From a virus: a stretch of 39,996 nucleotides of DNA. The DNA lies in the IMG/VR virus record IMGVR_UViG_3300005541_000291, positions 1-39,996 of that record. One strand, written 5' to 3'. This document shows positions 15,554 to 23,736 of this stretch, one piece after another; position 1 is the first letter of the stretch; the number at the start of each line of letters is the position of its first letter. Made by a program: the position numbers and the translations under genes. Below the pieces are notes generated by a model that was not told the origin of the DNA, searched no databases, and saw nothing but the letters and a program-made list of their open reading frames with translations.

Positions 15554-16921
15554 ATGTCAAACAAGTCTGTAGAACTCCGCAAAGAAGCTGTTGCCCTGAA
15601 CGAACAGGTTGCAACGCTCCTCAAGACCGAAAGCCGTACCAAAGAACAGAACACCACTATTGATAAGATGTTGGCCGATGCCGACCTCAAGATCGCTGAA
15701 GCAAAGCGCCTTGAAGCATCCGACAACATTGAGAGCGAGAACCGCTCCAAGATCGTTGATCCAGGCGCAGCCGTAATCGGTAAGACCGAGACTCGCCAGG
15801 AAAAGCGGTACAAGTTTGAAACCGAAGCAGAGCGTAAGGAACGCACGTTCAAAGAACGTCGCGGCTTCTATGACTTCATCTTCGGCGATTGCAACGATGA
15901 GTCCCGCAAGTATATGCGTCGGGACAACACCGCTGGTCTAACCCGTGCGGTTGAAACTCGTGATCAGCAAGCAATTTCCAACCCCATCACCGCCTTTACC
16001 GCCAACGCCAGCTTCTTGGTTCCTCAGGGATTCCAGGCTGAGTTGGAAGTCGCCACCAAGGCATACGGTAACTTGCTCGGAGACGCCCGCGTCATTGACA
16101 CTGCATCCGGCAACCCGATGTATTGGCCGACAGAAAATGACACTGCCCAGAAGGCACACGTCATTGGTGAATCGGTTCAGGTTTCTGAGAACGACCTCGG
16201 TCTCGCCCACGTGCTCTTCGGAGCCTGGAAGTACACCGCAGATGTTGTTCGTATCTCGTTGGAACTTGAGCAGGATTCGTTTGAGTCCATTGAAAACATC
16301 GTCAAGGATGCTTTCGCTATCCGTTGGGGCCGTGGTCTTAACTACGACTTCACCGTCGGCGACGGCGTTCAGAAGTCAACTGGTATCCTGACCGCTATCG
16401 CGGCCTCTGGATCAACCCCGGTAACGGCAGTTGGTTCCTCAGCTAACGACGGCACGGGAGCCACTGGCACCAACTCCATCGGTTACTACGACTACGTCAA
16501 CCTGATTCACAGCATTGACCCGTCCTACCGTAACCGTCCGAAGACCCGCTTCATGTTCCATGATCAGGTTCTTCAGTCAGCGCGTAAGTTGCTGGACAAG
16601 TACGGACGTCCTCTGTGGATGCCGGGCGTAGCTGCAAACGCTCCGGACACTATCCTGGGCTATGCGTACTCCATCAACCAGCAGATGCCTTCGGGCGGCG
16701 GTTCGCCGTTCACCCCGACGGTCTTCTTCTCGGGCAACCCGACCGTGGTCTTCGGTGACCTGAGCAAGTTCGTCATCCGTCGCGTCCGTGAGATGTCAGT
16801 AATGCGTCTCGTTGAGCGTTACGCAGACTTCGGTGAAGTCGGTCTCTTGAGCTTCGGTCGTTACGACTCGCAGCTTGTTGATGCCGGAACACACCCGATC
16901 AATTACTTGGTCCAAGCCTAA
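15554..16921 (+). CDS. Major capsid protein (HK97 gp5 family)
   Basis: Shell subunit of 455 residues. The first 60 or so form a charged coiled coil (the delta domain, acting as internal scaffold), followed by a basic/acidic linker. The HK97-fold body starts near residue 140 (NPITAFTANASFLVPQGF) and continues with YWPTENDTAQKAHVIGE and LFGAWKYTADVVRISLEL. Cleavage by the upstream protease would fall near residues 120-140. GGGAG precedes the ATG. It is followed at once by a strong terminator, as expected for a highly expressed gene. Confidence 0.95.
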   Translation: MSNKSVELRKEAVALNEQVATLLKTESRTKEQNTTIDKMLADADLKIAEAKRLEASDNIESENRSKIVDPGAAVIGKTETRQEKRYKFETEAERKERTFKERRGFYDFIFGDCNDESRKYMRRDNTAGLTRAVETRDQQAISNPITAFTANASFLVPQGFQAELEVATKAYGNLLGDARVIDTASGNPMYWPTENDTAQKAHVIGESVQVSENDLGLAHVLFGAWKYTADVVRISLELEQDSFESIENIVKDAFAIRWGRGLNYDFTVGDGVQKSTGILTAIAASGSTPVTAVGSSANDGTGATGTNSIGYYDYVNLIHSIDPSYRNRPKTRFMFHDQVLQSARKLLDKYGRPLWMPGVAANAPDTILGYAYSINQQMPSGGGSPFTPTVFFSGNPTVVFGDLSKFVIRRVREMSVMRLVERYADFGEVGLLSFGRYDSQLVDAGTHPINYLVQA

Positions 16922-16944
16922 ACACTTGGTCACAGAAACCCAAA

Positions 16945-16986
16945 AGGGGCGGGAGCGGAATAACCGCTCTCGCCCCTAATCTTTTT
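16945..16986 (+). terminator. Strong rho-independent terminator after the capsid gene
   Basis: A 14-base-pair stem (AGGGGCGGGAGCGG at 16945-16958 with CCGCTCTCGCCCCT at 16964-16977, one G-U pair) closes an AATAA loop and is followed by AATCTTTTT. It would partly stop transcripts after the capsid gene and so set its excess over connector genes. Confidence 0.85.
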
Positions 16987-16997
16987 GAGGACTCTTT

Positions 16998-17792
16998 ATG
17001 GCCTACATTCGCCCCACAAGTTATGCCCCAGTAGAGCCAGTCACGCTGGCTGAGATGAAGAATTTCCTCAAGATTCCTCCGTCAGTTTTGACGGACGATG
17101 CCTTGATCCTTGGTCTCATTTCAGGAGCACGTGAGCAAGCCGAGATTTTCTGTAACTGTGCCATCGCACAACGCACCTGGGTCGCTGCTCTTGATTCGTT
17201 CCCGTACTACGTGGACACGATCATGTCGCAGCAAGCCTATCCGCCCAACTACTACAGCAACCCGCGCTACAGCACAACGCTCTGGAACTATTCCCAAATG
17301 ATGAAGCTGGGCTATGGGCCGCTCACTATGGTGGGAAGTGTCAGTCCTTTTGTTCCGGGCATTCAGTACATTGACGGCAGCGGCGGCATAAACGACGGAA
17401 CGGTTCAGACTCTAACCGAGGGAATTGATTTCATCGTGGACTATCTATCGCTTGAGGCACGTATCTTCCCGCTCGCCGGGGGATTCTGGCCTCCGGTCAA
17501 GTATGTTCCCAACGCAGTCCTTATCAATTTCACGTCGGGATATGACCCGAACCCAACAAAAGTTCAGACGATCAACATCAGCCCGATAGCGCCCGACGTT
17601 GGCGGTCAGCCGTCTTACACGTTCTGTATCGGCGTACCGCAGAGCCTACGCACCGCAATCATGATGCTGGTCGCTCACTGGTACAGCAACCGTGAACCTG
17701 TAGTCGCGGGAACAGCGGGCACTCTGCCGTATCACGTTGAAAGCATTTTGTGGTCTTACAGGATTGAGGACGTCAGTCCTACAAGGGGATAA
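16998..17792 (+). CDS. Head-tail connector protein (phiE125 gp8 / HK97 gp6-like)
   Basis: Adaptor of 264 residues that docks under the portal. The N-terminus matches the family pattern: PVEPVTLAEMKNFLKIP, DDALILGLISGAREQAE, and RTWVAALDSFP. A Tyr/Asn-rich insertion of about 80 residues (about 75-155) makes it longer than the usual 180-200. The C-terminus (QSLRTAIMMLVAHWYSNREPV) is typical. It opens the connector operon downstream of the terminator, with GAGGA ahead of the ATG. Confidence 0.88.
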   Translation: MAYIRPTSYAPVEPVTLAEMKNFLKIPPSVLTDDALILGLISGAREQAEIFCNCAIAQRTWVAALDSFPYYVDTIMSQQAYPPNYYSNPRYSTTLWNYSQMMKLGYGPLTMVGSVSPFVPGIQYIDGSGGINDGTVQTLTEGIDFIVDYLSLEARIFPLAGGFWPPVKYVPNAVLINFTSGYDPNPTKVQTINISPIAPDVGGQPSYTFCIGVPQSLRTAIMMLVAHWYSNREPVVAGTAGTLPYHVESILWSYRIEDVSPTRG

Positions 17793-17794
17793 CG

Positions 17795-18178
17795 ATGGGC
17801 CAGACACTACTCAATACATTTCTGCTACCCCAAAACAACTACGCGGTTCAGCCGGAAGACTTGACACTCACAGTCACTTCTACCAGCCCGCTTGTTAACG
17901 GTATCTGGTCTTCGGACCCCATCAATGGGAATTATTTTGTTCCTACAGGAAATGAAATTCTTCTCGTTTGGAACACAGACACGGTTGCTCACGACTTCAC
18001 AATGGTATCAGTGCCAGATCATCTGGGCCGTGGCGACGACCTCGTTTACTCCGTTGACGCCGGGGCTATCGCTGCTTGGCAACTCAGTATTCTTGAAGGT
18101 TGGGTTCAGCCCGATGGTCAGGTGTACCTCAACCCTTCTAACGCACACATTCTCTTTGCGGTCTTGGTGAAACAGTAA
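17795..18178 (+). CDS. Virion-associated beta-rich protein, head-tail region
   Basis: Protein of 127 residues, almost entirely beta and lacking charged helices. It contains LLVWNTDTVAHDFTMVSVPDHLGRGDDLVYSVDAGAIAAWQL-like segments, a pattern I associate with small uncharacterised virion proteins encoded between connector and head-closure genes. It could be a decoration or stopper accessory. Its stop overlaps the next ATG (TAATG). Confidence 0.65.
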   Translation: MGQTLLNTFLLPQNNYAVQPEDLTLTVTSTSPLVNGIWSSDPINGNYFVPTGNEILLVWNTDTVAHDFTMVSVPDHLGRGDDLVYSVDAGAIAAWQLSILEGWVQPDGQVYLNPSNAHILFAVLVKQ

Positions 18179-18555
18179 TGCTACCTCGTCGCCTCAGTAC
18201 CGGAGCAGCTTACGAGCCACGCGGCGCTATGCAGCATCGCATCACGTTGCTCAAGCCACAGCCGGACTCCGCCCGTAACAACGAGGGCGAGTATCCGTCA
18301 CCGACAGACTTCGCCGATTCATGGGCGAGCATCGTTCTGCTACAGGGTCGCGAGTTAGATAAGACCCAGCAGATTGTTGCCGAGGTTACGCACAAGATCA
18401 TCATCCCGTACATATCGGGAATTGATTCGGGGATGCTCGTTCAGTTCGGTACCCGTATGTTCGTCATTCAAGCTGTACAGGATATTGACGAGCGCCAGTT
18501 TCAATTGAACCTTCTTTGCGTTGAGCGCAACGAGGGCCGGGACGGTGAGCAGTAA
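18178..18555 (+). CDS. Head-closure / head-tail joining protein
   Basis: Protein of 125 residues of the phage head-tail joining family (SPP1 gp16/HK97 gp7-like fold). The signature is a RITLLKP start of the beta-barrel, WASIVLLQGRELDKTQQI, and a final strand region ...FVIQAVQDIDERQFQLNLLCVE. The first 16 residues precede the typical family start, so ATG 18226 is an alternative. The TAATG overlap favours 18178. It would close the portal channel and receive the tail. Confidence 0.88.
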   Translation: MLPRRLSTGAAYEPRGAMQHRITLLKPQPDSARNNEGEYPSPTDFADSWASIVLLQGRELDKTQQIVAEVTHKIIIPYISGIDSGMLVQFGTRMFVIQAVQDIDERQFQLNLLCVERNEGRDGEQ

Positions 18556-18953
18556 TGTCATCGTTCACGGTCACTATTGAGGGCTTAGATGAGTTGGAGC
18601 AGAAACTTCGTGATGAGACGAAGAAGGTTGCTGTCGCTACTTTGCGTCGTGCTTCTAAGGATGCTGCTTCTATATGGGAAGTTGCGATCGCGGCTCGCGC
18701 CCCGGCGCTCACAGGATTTCTTAGGACCCAAATAACGATGTCCTCAAAGGCAAAGGGAGGTGATGAAGGAAAGATCACGGTGATGGTTGGTCCCTCTAAG
18801 AAAGCCTATTACGGGATATTCCAGGAGTTCGGTACTCGTTATATGAGGGCCAAACCTTTCATGCGCCCCGCCTTTGAGGAAACTAAGGATGAGGTTCTCA
18901 ATAAGTTCGTTGAGGATTTGAAAGAAGAGCTTGAAGCACTACAGGAGCGGTAA
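18555..18953 (+). CDS. HK97 gp10-family protein (head-tail completion)
   Basis: Protein of 132 residues. It begins TVTIEGLDELEQKLRD, the usual start of this family, then has a helix, KKAYYGIFQEFGTRYMRAKPFMRPAFEE, the family's best-conserved stretch, and a C-terminal helix. It forms part of the tail completion complex between head closure and tail terminator. Start and stop overlap the neighbours (TAATG). Confidence 0.9.
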   Translation: MSSFTVTIEGLDELEQKLRDETKKVAVATLRRASKDAASIWEVAIAARAPALTGFLRTQITMSSKAKGGDEGKITVMVGPSKKAYYGIFQEFGTRYMRAKPFMRPAFEETKDEVLNKFVEDLKEELEALQER

Positions 18954-19447
18954 TGCCGATTGAAGCTGGAATGTATCAATACATGAAACAGGACCCCGGC
19001 GTCAGTTCCTACGTCGGAGGCAGAATCTTTGGCAGCAAGCTACCCAAGGATAAAACTGCTATGCCCGCTATCGTGTGGACGGTTGTTCTCACACAGGAGC
19101 TTGGTTCTCACGCTCATGGCTCCAGCGGACTGCGCTCCAAGCGGTTTCAGATTGATAGCTACGCCTCCAAGTATATGGACTCCGTAAAGACTTCGGACGC
19201 TGTTCGTGCTCTGTTCCAGAACTTCTCAGGCACATTGCCAGACGGTTCTTCCGTCAACGGTTGCATCATCATTCGTGATATGGACTTTCCCTATGAACCG
19301 GGCACTTCTGGCTACGTTTACAGGCACTTACTTGAGATTGACGTAATATATAGTGAGTATGTAACTCCGTTCATCGGACCCAATGTTACCGTGCCCGGCA
19401 TTGATGACATCATCTTTGACACGGTTGAAGATGACGGGCAACCCTAA
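18953..19447 (+). CDS. Tail terminator protein (DUF3168 type)
   Basis: Protein of 164 residues at the expected place for the ring that caps the tail tube. The DUF3168-like pattern includes Y..L..D..V...VGGRIF, AMPAIVWTVV, RFQIDSYASKYMDSVKTSDAVRAL and a final strand LLEIDVIYSEY. The last 25 residues are an acidic extension. The family call rests on position plus pattern. Confidence 0.82.
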   Translation: MPIEAGMYQYMKQDPGVSSYVGGRIFGSKLPKDKTAMPAIVWTVVLTQELGSHAHGSSGLRSKRFQIDSYASKYMDSVKTSDAVRALFQNFSGTLPDGSSVNGCIIIRDMDFPYEPGTSGYVYRHLLEIDVIYSEYVTPFIGPNVTVPGIDDIIFDTVEDDGQP

Positions 19448-19609
19448 AGAGTTTCGTGGATGCCGCTACCCGCGAGGGTGGGTCCGAAAATCAGCATAAA
19501 GCAAAGGACGCTGACATCCACATGAGTTTTTGCCTTCTTAAGCGGGGGCTGAAAAGCGCGACCAGTGGCGTGCTAATTCCACCGGAAAGCATTACCAGGA
19601 GCACCACCA
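19448..19609 (+). ncRNA. Structured leader with possible pseudoknot before the major tail gene
   Basis: A 162-base non-coding gap. GTGGATG (19456-19462) pairs with CATCCAC (19515-19521). Inside is ACCC-GCGA-GGGT (19468-19479), a hairpin with a GNRA tetraloop. GTCC (19482-19485) pairs with GGAC (19506-19509) and TCAGC (19491-19495) with GCTGA (19510-19514), which interlock as a pseudoknot. The three 3' strands (19506-19521) are contiguous, as in compact folded RNAs. Near the start codon GTGCT/AGCAC brackets the Shine-Dalgarno AGGAG. I know no matching RNA class. Confidence 0.45.
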
Positions 19610-20068
19610 ATGTCATACACATCCTCCCAGGCATTTTCGTTTTGGGGTGGTTCGTTGGAGCTTGGCAACGCAGACGGTTCAGTTTCTCCGTTCGTAGCCG
19701 AGACCTTCACGGTCATCCAAGAAATTCAGATGGTAGACTTCACAGGCAGCAAGACTGACCTGGCCGACGTCACCAACGTAGAGTCAATCAACGCACGTCG
19801 TGAATTCATCGCGACCTTGATTGACAGCGGCGAATGTTCCTTCACCGCCAACGCAATCCCCACAGATCCTACACAGGTTCTTTTGCAGTCCGTGATGGAC
19901 AGCCGCGCAACCCGCGATTACCAGGTTGTGCTACCGGGTTCCCCTTCACTGGGCACCTATTCCTTCAAGGGAATCATCACAAGCCTTGACCGTAACTTTG
20001 ACTTCTCTAAGGAAGCCAAGCTGACGGGCAAGATCAAGATCACCGGGCCGCTCACCTTCGTGGCCTAA
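19610..20068 (+). CDS. Major tail tube protein
   Basis: Protein of 152 residues between tail terminator and chaperones, the standard place. The fold pattern fits lambda gpV-type tubes: FTVIQEIQMVDFTGSKTDLADVT, an NAR...ATLIDSGECSFTAN loop, and a final GTYSFKGIITSLDRNFDFSKEAKLTGKIKITG. AGGAG precedes the ATG, and long structured leaders flank the gene on both sides, consistent with high and separately set expression. Confidence 0.9.
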   Translation: MSYTSSQAFSFWGGSLELGNADGSVSPFVAETFTVIQEIQMVDFTGSKTDLADVTNVESINARREFIATLIDSGECSFTANAIPTDPTQVLLQSVMDSRATRDYQVVLPGSPSLGTYSFKGIITSLDRNFDFSKEAKLTGKIKITGPLTFVA

Positions 20069-20242
20069 AAGAGTTCGTGGTTTCTGAGCCACGAATAGTG
20101 CTCCGGCCTTTGAATAGGGTTCACGGGCCGGAGCGCCAAGGTTTTATCCTCCGAGCTTAGGGAATCTCCTAATCTCCCGCTCCTCCCGGAGCATCTTGGG
20201 CGTCCTGCCCGTGTTTCACAATCCCAATACACGGAGTATGGA
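20069..20242 (+). ncRNA. Tandem-hairpin region between tail tube and chaperone genes
   Basis: A 174-base non-coding gap with five perfect hairpins in a row: TTCGTGG/CCACGAA (20074-20095), GCTCCGGCC/GGCCGGAGC (20100-20134), TTAGG/CCTAA (20157-20172), GCTCC/GGAGC (20179-20192) and GGGC/GCCC (20198-20210). The second is followed by GCCAAGGTTTTA and could act as a weak terminator that lowers expression of downstream genes. The start (CCTAAAAGAGTTCGTGG) closely resembles the start of the leader at 19442. The ribosome-binding site CGGAG lies at 20234. Confidence 0.45.
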
Positions 20243-20638
20243 ATGAATAAAATTACGCAATTAGAGTTTGAAGTTTTGCCTATCACCGAGATTCAAATCG
20301 TTGGTGGCAAGACGTTGAAGCTCGTCCTGGACTACAACGCCATCGCAAAGGCTCAGAAAGAGATTGGCCGTGACTTGGCTCGCCCCGAGGCTTGGTTCAA
20401 TCCCCCGCTTAACAGTTCGGAAACTACCGCACTGGGCTGGGCCGCGCTGGATCGTTATCAGCCAGAGATTACGCTCCGCGAATTTCGCCAGATGCTTCCT
20501 CCCGCAGCATATATGCCGCTCCTGGTAATGCTGATGGAACAGTGCTGGCCGGGATTCGTGGAGCGTTTTGAGAAGCTCCAGAACGAACCGCCTCCGCTCG
20601 GTGAAGTCCCAAACGCGGAGGCGGTGGCGTCTGTTTAG
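20243..20638 (+). CDS. Tail assembly chaperone, short form (lambda gpG-like)
   Basis: Protein of 131 residues immediately upstream of the tape measure. The N-terminal beta segment (EFEVLPITEIQIVGGKTLKLVLDYNAIAKAQKEIG) and helical body are typical of gpG-type chaperones, which coat the tape measure during tail assembly. A slippery heptamer lies near its 3' end, so a fraction of ribosomes will extend it into the -1 frame to give a product of about 274 residues. The ordinary stop TAG is at 20636-20638, within the stimulatory hairpin. Confidence 0.88.
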   Translation: MNKITQLEFEVLPITEIQIVGGKTLKLVLDYNAIAKAQKEIGRDLARPEAWFNPPLNSSETTALGWAALDRYQPEITLREFRQMLPPAAYMPLLVMLMEQCWPGFVERFEKLQNEPPPLGEVPNAEAVASV

Positions 20639-20650
20639 ACGAACCACCGC
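20608..20650 (+). promoter_or_regulatory. Programmed -1 ribosomal frameshift signal
   Basis: The heptamer CCCAAAC (20608-20614) lies in register C-CCA-AAC with the chaperone frame. After a six-base spacer, GCGGTGG-CGTCT (20621-20632) pairs with AGACG-(AA)-CCACCGC (20637-20650), a 12-base-pair stem with a GTTT loop and a two-base bulge. Slipping back one base gives CCC-AAA and continues in an open frame to 21066. This has the full layout of a gpG/gpGT signal. Confidence 0.93.
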
Positions 20651-21066
20651 AAAATTGGCGGGAACTCTGGGCAGTCGCCCGCTACGACTTCGGCCTAACG
20701 ATGGAAGAGTTTGGGCTACTGACGCCGGGTATGTATTTCGCGCTGATGAAGCGCCGGAACGTGGAGTTCAAGCACCAGTGCTTTCAGTCCGGGACTATGG
20801 CCGCGATGATCGCGAACATGAGTCAGCGCGTAAGTTCAAAGGTTTGGACGCCGTGGGACTTTGTACCGGATGAGAAGCGCAACGAGGAACGTGAAAAGTT
20901 AAAGCGACTCATCATGACGATGTTCAGCTTCAACGCTGACAAGGCAATTCAGAACCCAATGAAGGATGAAGACTTGATTAAGAAGACTATCGCGAAGTTG
21001 GAAGCGCAGGGCTACCGGGACGCAGCAGAAATCTTTGATGAACTGTTCCCCGGTTGGAGGCAGTAA
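20614..21066 (+). CDS. Tail assembly chaperone, frameshift extension (gpT-like)
   Basis: The -1 frame is open from 20605 to 21066 and is reached only after slipping at CCCAAAC. It encodes about 150 residues: RGGGGVCLDEPPQNWRELW, then AVARYDFGLTMEEFGLLTP, and helices rich in charged residues. The segment before ATG 20701 is clearly protein-like, and that ATG has no ribosome-binding site, so independent initiation is unlikely. The fused product would recruit tail tube subunits onto the tape measure, as lambda gpGT does. Confidence 0.9.
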   Translation, partial: RGGGGVCLDEPPQNWRELWAVARYDFGLTMEEFGLLTPGMYFALMKRRNVEFKHQCFQSGTMAAMIANMSQRVSSKVWTPWDFVPDEKRNEEREKLKRLIMTMFSFNADKAIQNPMKDEDLIKKTIAKLEAQGYRDAAEIFDELFPGWRQ

Positions 21067-23736
21067 ATGTCCATAACAGTCGGCACACTCGTTGTTGATT
21101 TACAGGCAAACACCGCCAGCTTCGTAACTGGTATGGACAAGGCGGGGCAGATTGCCCTGACCTCCGGTAAGAACATTCAAAAAGCATTTGAAGCTGCTAT
21201 GGCGGGATTAACAACCGCTATCCTTGGCGCTGAAGCTGCCCTCGCGGAACTTGTTGATAAGAGCCTTGAGAACGCCGCACGCCTTGAGGATATGGCGCAA
21301 TCCACTGGCGTATCTACCGCTGCGCTGTCTGGCTTGGAGTATGCCGCCTCTCAATCGGGAGTAGAGACCGGACAACTGGATTCAGCCTTGGAGCGCATGA
21401 GCAAGACGATGCTCTCCGCCGCTACGGGTACGGGTAAAAACGCTGACGCCTTCAAACAACTCGGTGTTTCCGTAGTTGACGCCAACGGCCAGCTACGTCC
21501 CACACAAGATGTATTAGCGGACCTCGCCACAAAGTTTCAATCAATGCCCGACGGCCCGATGAAGACCGCCGAGGCCATAGCTATCTTCGGTAAGAGCGGC
21601 GCGGCCTTGGTTCCTTTGCTCAATAAGGGCAAGGACGGCATAGACGAACTCATGCAGGAAGCCCAGAAGTTGGGCATCGTCATCGGCGACGATCAAGCCG
21701 CAGCAGCCAAGAAGTTTGAAGAGTCCATGAACAAGTTGGGTGCCGCAGTCACAGGCGCGGGTAACAAACTCGTCTCTGCCCTCCTCCCGCAGATGCAAAT
21801 GGTCATAGACAACGTCGTGTCTGGCGCTGAGGAAACCAACAGCCGAATGGCAGCGTTGCTACAGGCCGCAGCGTTCACCGGGAAAGCATTCGTTGTGGCT
21901 TTCGGCGCTGTACAGACCTTCTTTGATTCACTCGGCAACCTAATCCAGCATATGGGCGCGGACATTGTCACCGTATTCACCGGGCTATCCTCCGCTGCTA
22001 AAGACGCACTACAGGGAAATTTCAAGGGAGCCGCCGCTGCCGTTAAAGACATCAACGCCGAGATGACGGCTAACGCTCAACTGTCAGCCGATGACCAAAA
22101 GAAAATTTGGAAAGATTATGGCGAAGGAGTGGTTGAGTTCTGGAATGCCACGGTAGAGAAAGTTCAAAAGAAGCCCGTAGCGGCTGGCACTACCCCGGCC
22201 CCGGCTAACAAGGCCGCTGATAATTTTGAGAAATCCATCCAGGAGCGCATCACCAAGTTACAGGACCAGGCCGCAGCTGAGGGCAAACTCGCCCAAGCAA
22301 TCGGTTCTACAACTCAGGCGACCATCGTAGCTACCGCCGCTGCCGACGCTCAAAAGACCATTGACGACCTCAACGCGCAGGGCGCGAAGGTCCACGTTCA
22401 GGTAACGAACGATCAGGCCGCAGCTATACAAAAAGCGACATTACTCCTGGCTTCTTACAAGAGTGCGCTGGACGCTAACAAGCAACTTGAAGCCCAAATT
22501 ACGAAGACGCAGGAAGCCACGGCCAACGTCAAGGAACTCGCCGATGCTTATTCTCGCGGTGCGCTCGCGGTTGAGCAGGCTCAAGAGTCGGCCAAGCTAA
22601 CACCATTCGCCAAGCAGGTTGCTGACCTCCAAGGATTGATTGCTGCGCTCAAGTCAATGGGCGCAACCGCCAAGGACCTCGCTCCCCTACAGTCCGCACT
22701 CACTCAGCTACAGCAGAAGTACCAAACCTTGACCGCCGCTGTTCATGCCGAGGCCGTAGAGCAGGAAGCTGCCAACCTGGGCAAAGTCACGGCAGACATG
22801 AACGTACAGATCACCGCTCTCAAGGGATATGCCATAGCAGTGTTGGGCGGCGCTGAGGCATTGCGTCAATTCAACGTGGAGCAACAGGTACAAGCCTTTG
22901 CTAAGGCTAACCCGCTCCTTGACGCCGCGCAGCTTGAACAATATCGCCAGGAAGTACAGAAAGTTTCTGATGCGGAGCAACTCAAGGCCAACGTACAGAA
23001 GATTGCCTCCCTGGACAACGTAGCGGCTATTCAGAATGAAATAGACCAACTGAAAAAGGCGCATGACCAGGTACAGCTAAACGCTGACCAGGAACTCGCC
23101 TACGACGTAGAGATTCACCAACTTGAATTACAGAAGCAGAAAGACGCCGATGACCTGCTACTCAAGACCAATTCCCTACAGGCGGGTGTGAAGGCTTGGT
23201 TTGACGAGTACACCAAGCAAGGCACCGCAGCCGCTACAACCGTTAAGAACCTCATGGATACTGCCATGAGCGGCATCACTAACAACCTCGCGGAGATGAT
23301 TACGACCGGGAAAGCAAAGTGGAGCGACTTCGTCAACACGATTGAGAACGACCTGATGAAGCTGGCGCTCAACCAAATCTTCAAGCAACTGTTCCAGTTG
23401 ATTGGCGGAGCGTTCAGCGGTAGCAGCGGCGGAATTGGCGGCTTGCTGGGCGGAATCTTCGGTGGTGGTAAGGCAGCGGGCGGCGCGGTCAATCCAGGCA
23501 GTCTCTACGCCGTTGGTGAGGCCGGGCCGGAATGGTTCGTCCCGACTACCGCAGGAACGATTGTCCCGAACACCGCTATGGGCAAAGTGATGAGTCCTGG
23601 TGGCGGCGGTACACAGGTCATCAACCAAAACATCACCGTCAACAGTCCCGACCTGAATTCTTTCAAGGCGTCTCAAGACCAAATCGCAAGCCAGTCAGCC
23701 GCAGCTGCCTCGCGTGCTATGCGGAGGAATAACTAA
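21067..23736 (+). CDS. Tape measure protein
   Basis: Protein of 889 residues that sets tail length and travels with DNA into the cell. The N-terminus (TVGTLVVDLQANTASFVTGMDKA) is typical, followed by long Ala/Gln/Lys coiled-coil stretches, hydrophobic segments near 255-285 and 740-790, and a Gly-rich end (GGIGGLLGGIFGGGKAAGGA) leading to LYAVGEAGPEWFVPTTAGTI, the usual tape-measure C-terminal motif. By the general rule of about 1.5 angstrom per residue the tail would be about 130 nm long. GGAGG precedes the ATG. Confidence 0.93.
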   Translation: MSITVGTLVVDLQANTASFVTGMDKAGQIALTSGKNIQKAFEAAMAGLTTAILGAEAALAELVDKSLENAARLEDMAQSTGVSTAALSGLEYAASQSGVETGQLDSALERMSKTMLSAATGTGKNADAFKQLGVSVVDANGQLRPTQDVLADLATKFQSMPDGPMKTAEAIAIFGKSGAALVPLLNKGKDGIDELMQEAQKLGIVIGDDQAAAAKKFEESMNKLGAAVTGAGNKLVSALLPQMQMVIDNVVSGAEETNSRMAALLQAAAFTGKAFVVAFGAVQTFFDSLGNLIQHMGADIVTVFTGLSSAAKDALQGNFKGAAAAVKDINAEMTANAQLSADDQKKIWKDYGEGVVEFWNATVEKVQKKPVAAGTTPAPANKAADNFEKSIQERITKLQDQAAAEGKLAQAIGSTTQATIVATAAADAQKTIDDLNAQGAKVHVQVTNDQAAAIQKATLLLASYKSALDANKQLEAQITKTQEATANVKELADAYSRGALAVEQAQESAKLTPFAKQVADLQGLIAALKSMGATAKDLAPLQSALTQLQQKYQTLTAAVHAEAVEQEAANLGKVTADMNVQITALKGYAIAVLGGAEALRQFNVEQQVQAFAKANPLLDAAQLEQYRQEVQKVSDAEQLKANVQKIASLDNVAAIQNEIDQLKKAHDQVQLNADQELAYDVEIHQLELQKQKDADDLLLKTNSLQAGVKAWFDEYTKQGTAAATTVKNLMDTAMSGITNNLAEMITTGKAKWSDFVNTIENDLMKLALNQIFKQLFQLIGGAFSGSSGGIGGLLGGIFGGGKAAGGAVNPGSLYAVGEAGPEWFVPTTAGTIVPNTAMGKVMSPGGGGTQVINQNITVNSPDLNSFKASQDQIASQSAAAASRAMRRNN

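Noticed and set aside
20701-21066. Independent gene from ATG 20701
   Set aside because: No ribosome-binding site; the same frame is protein-like well upstream of this ATG, and a perfect frameshift signal explains its expression.
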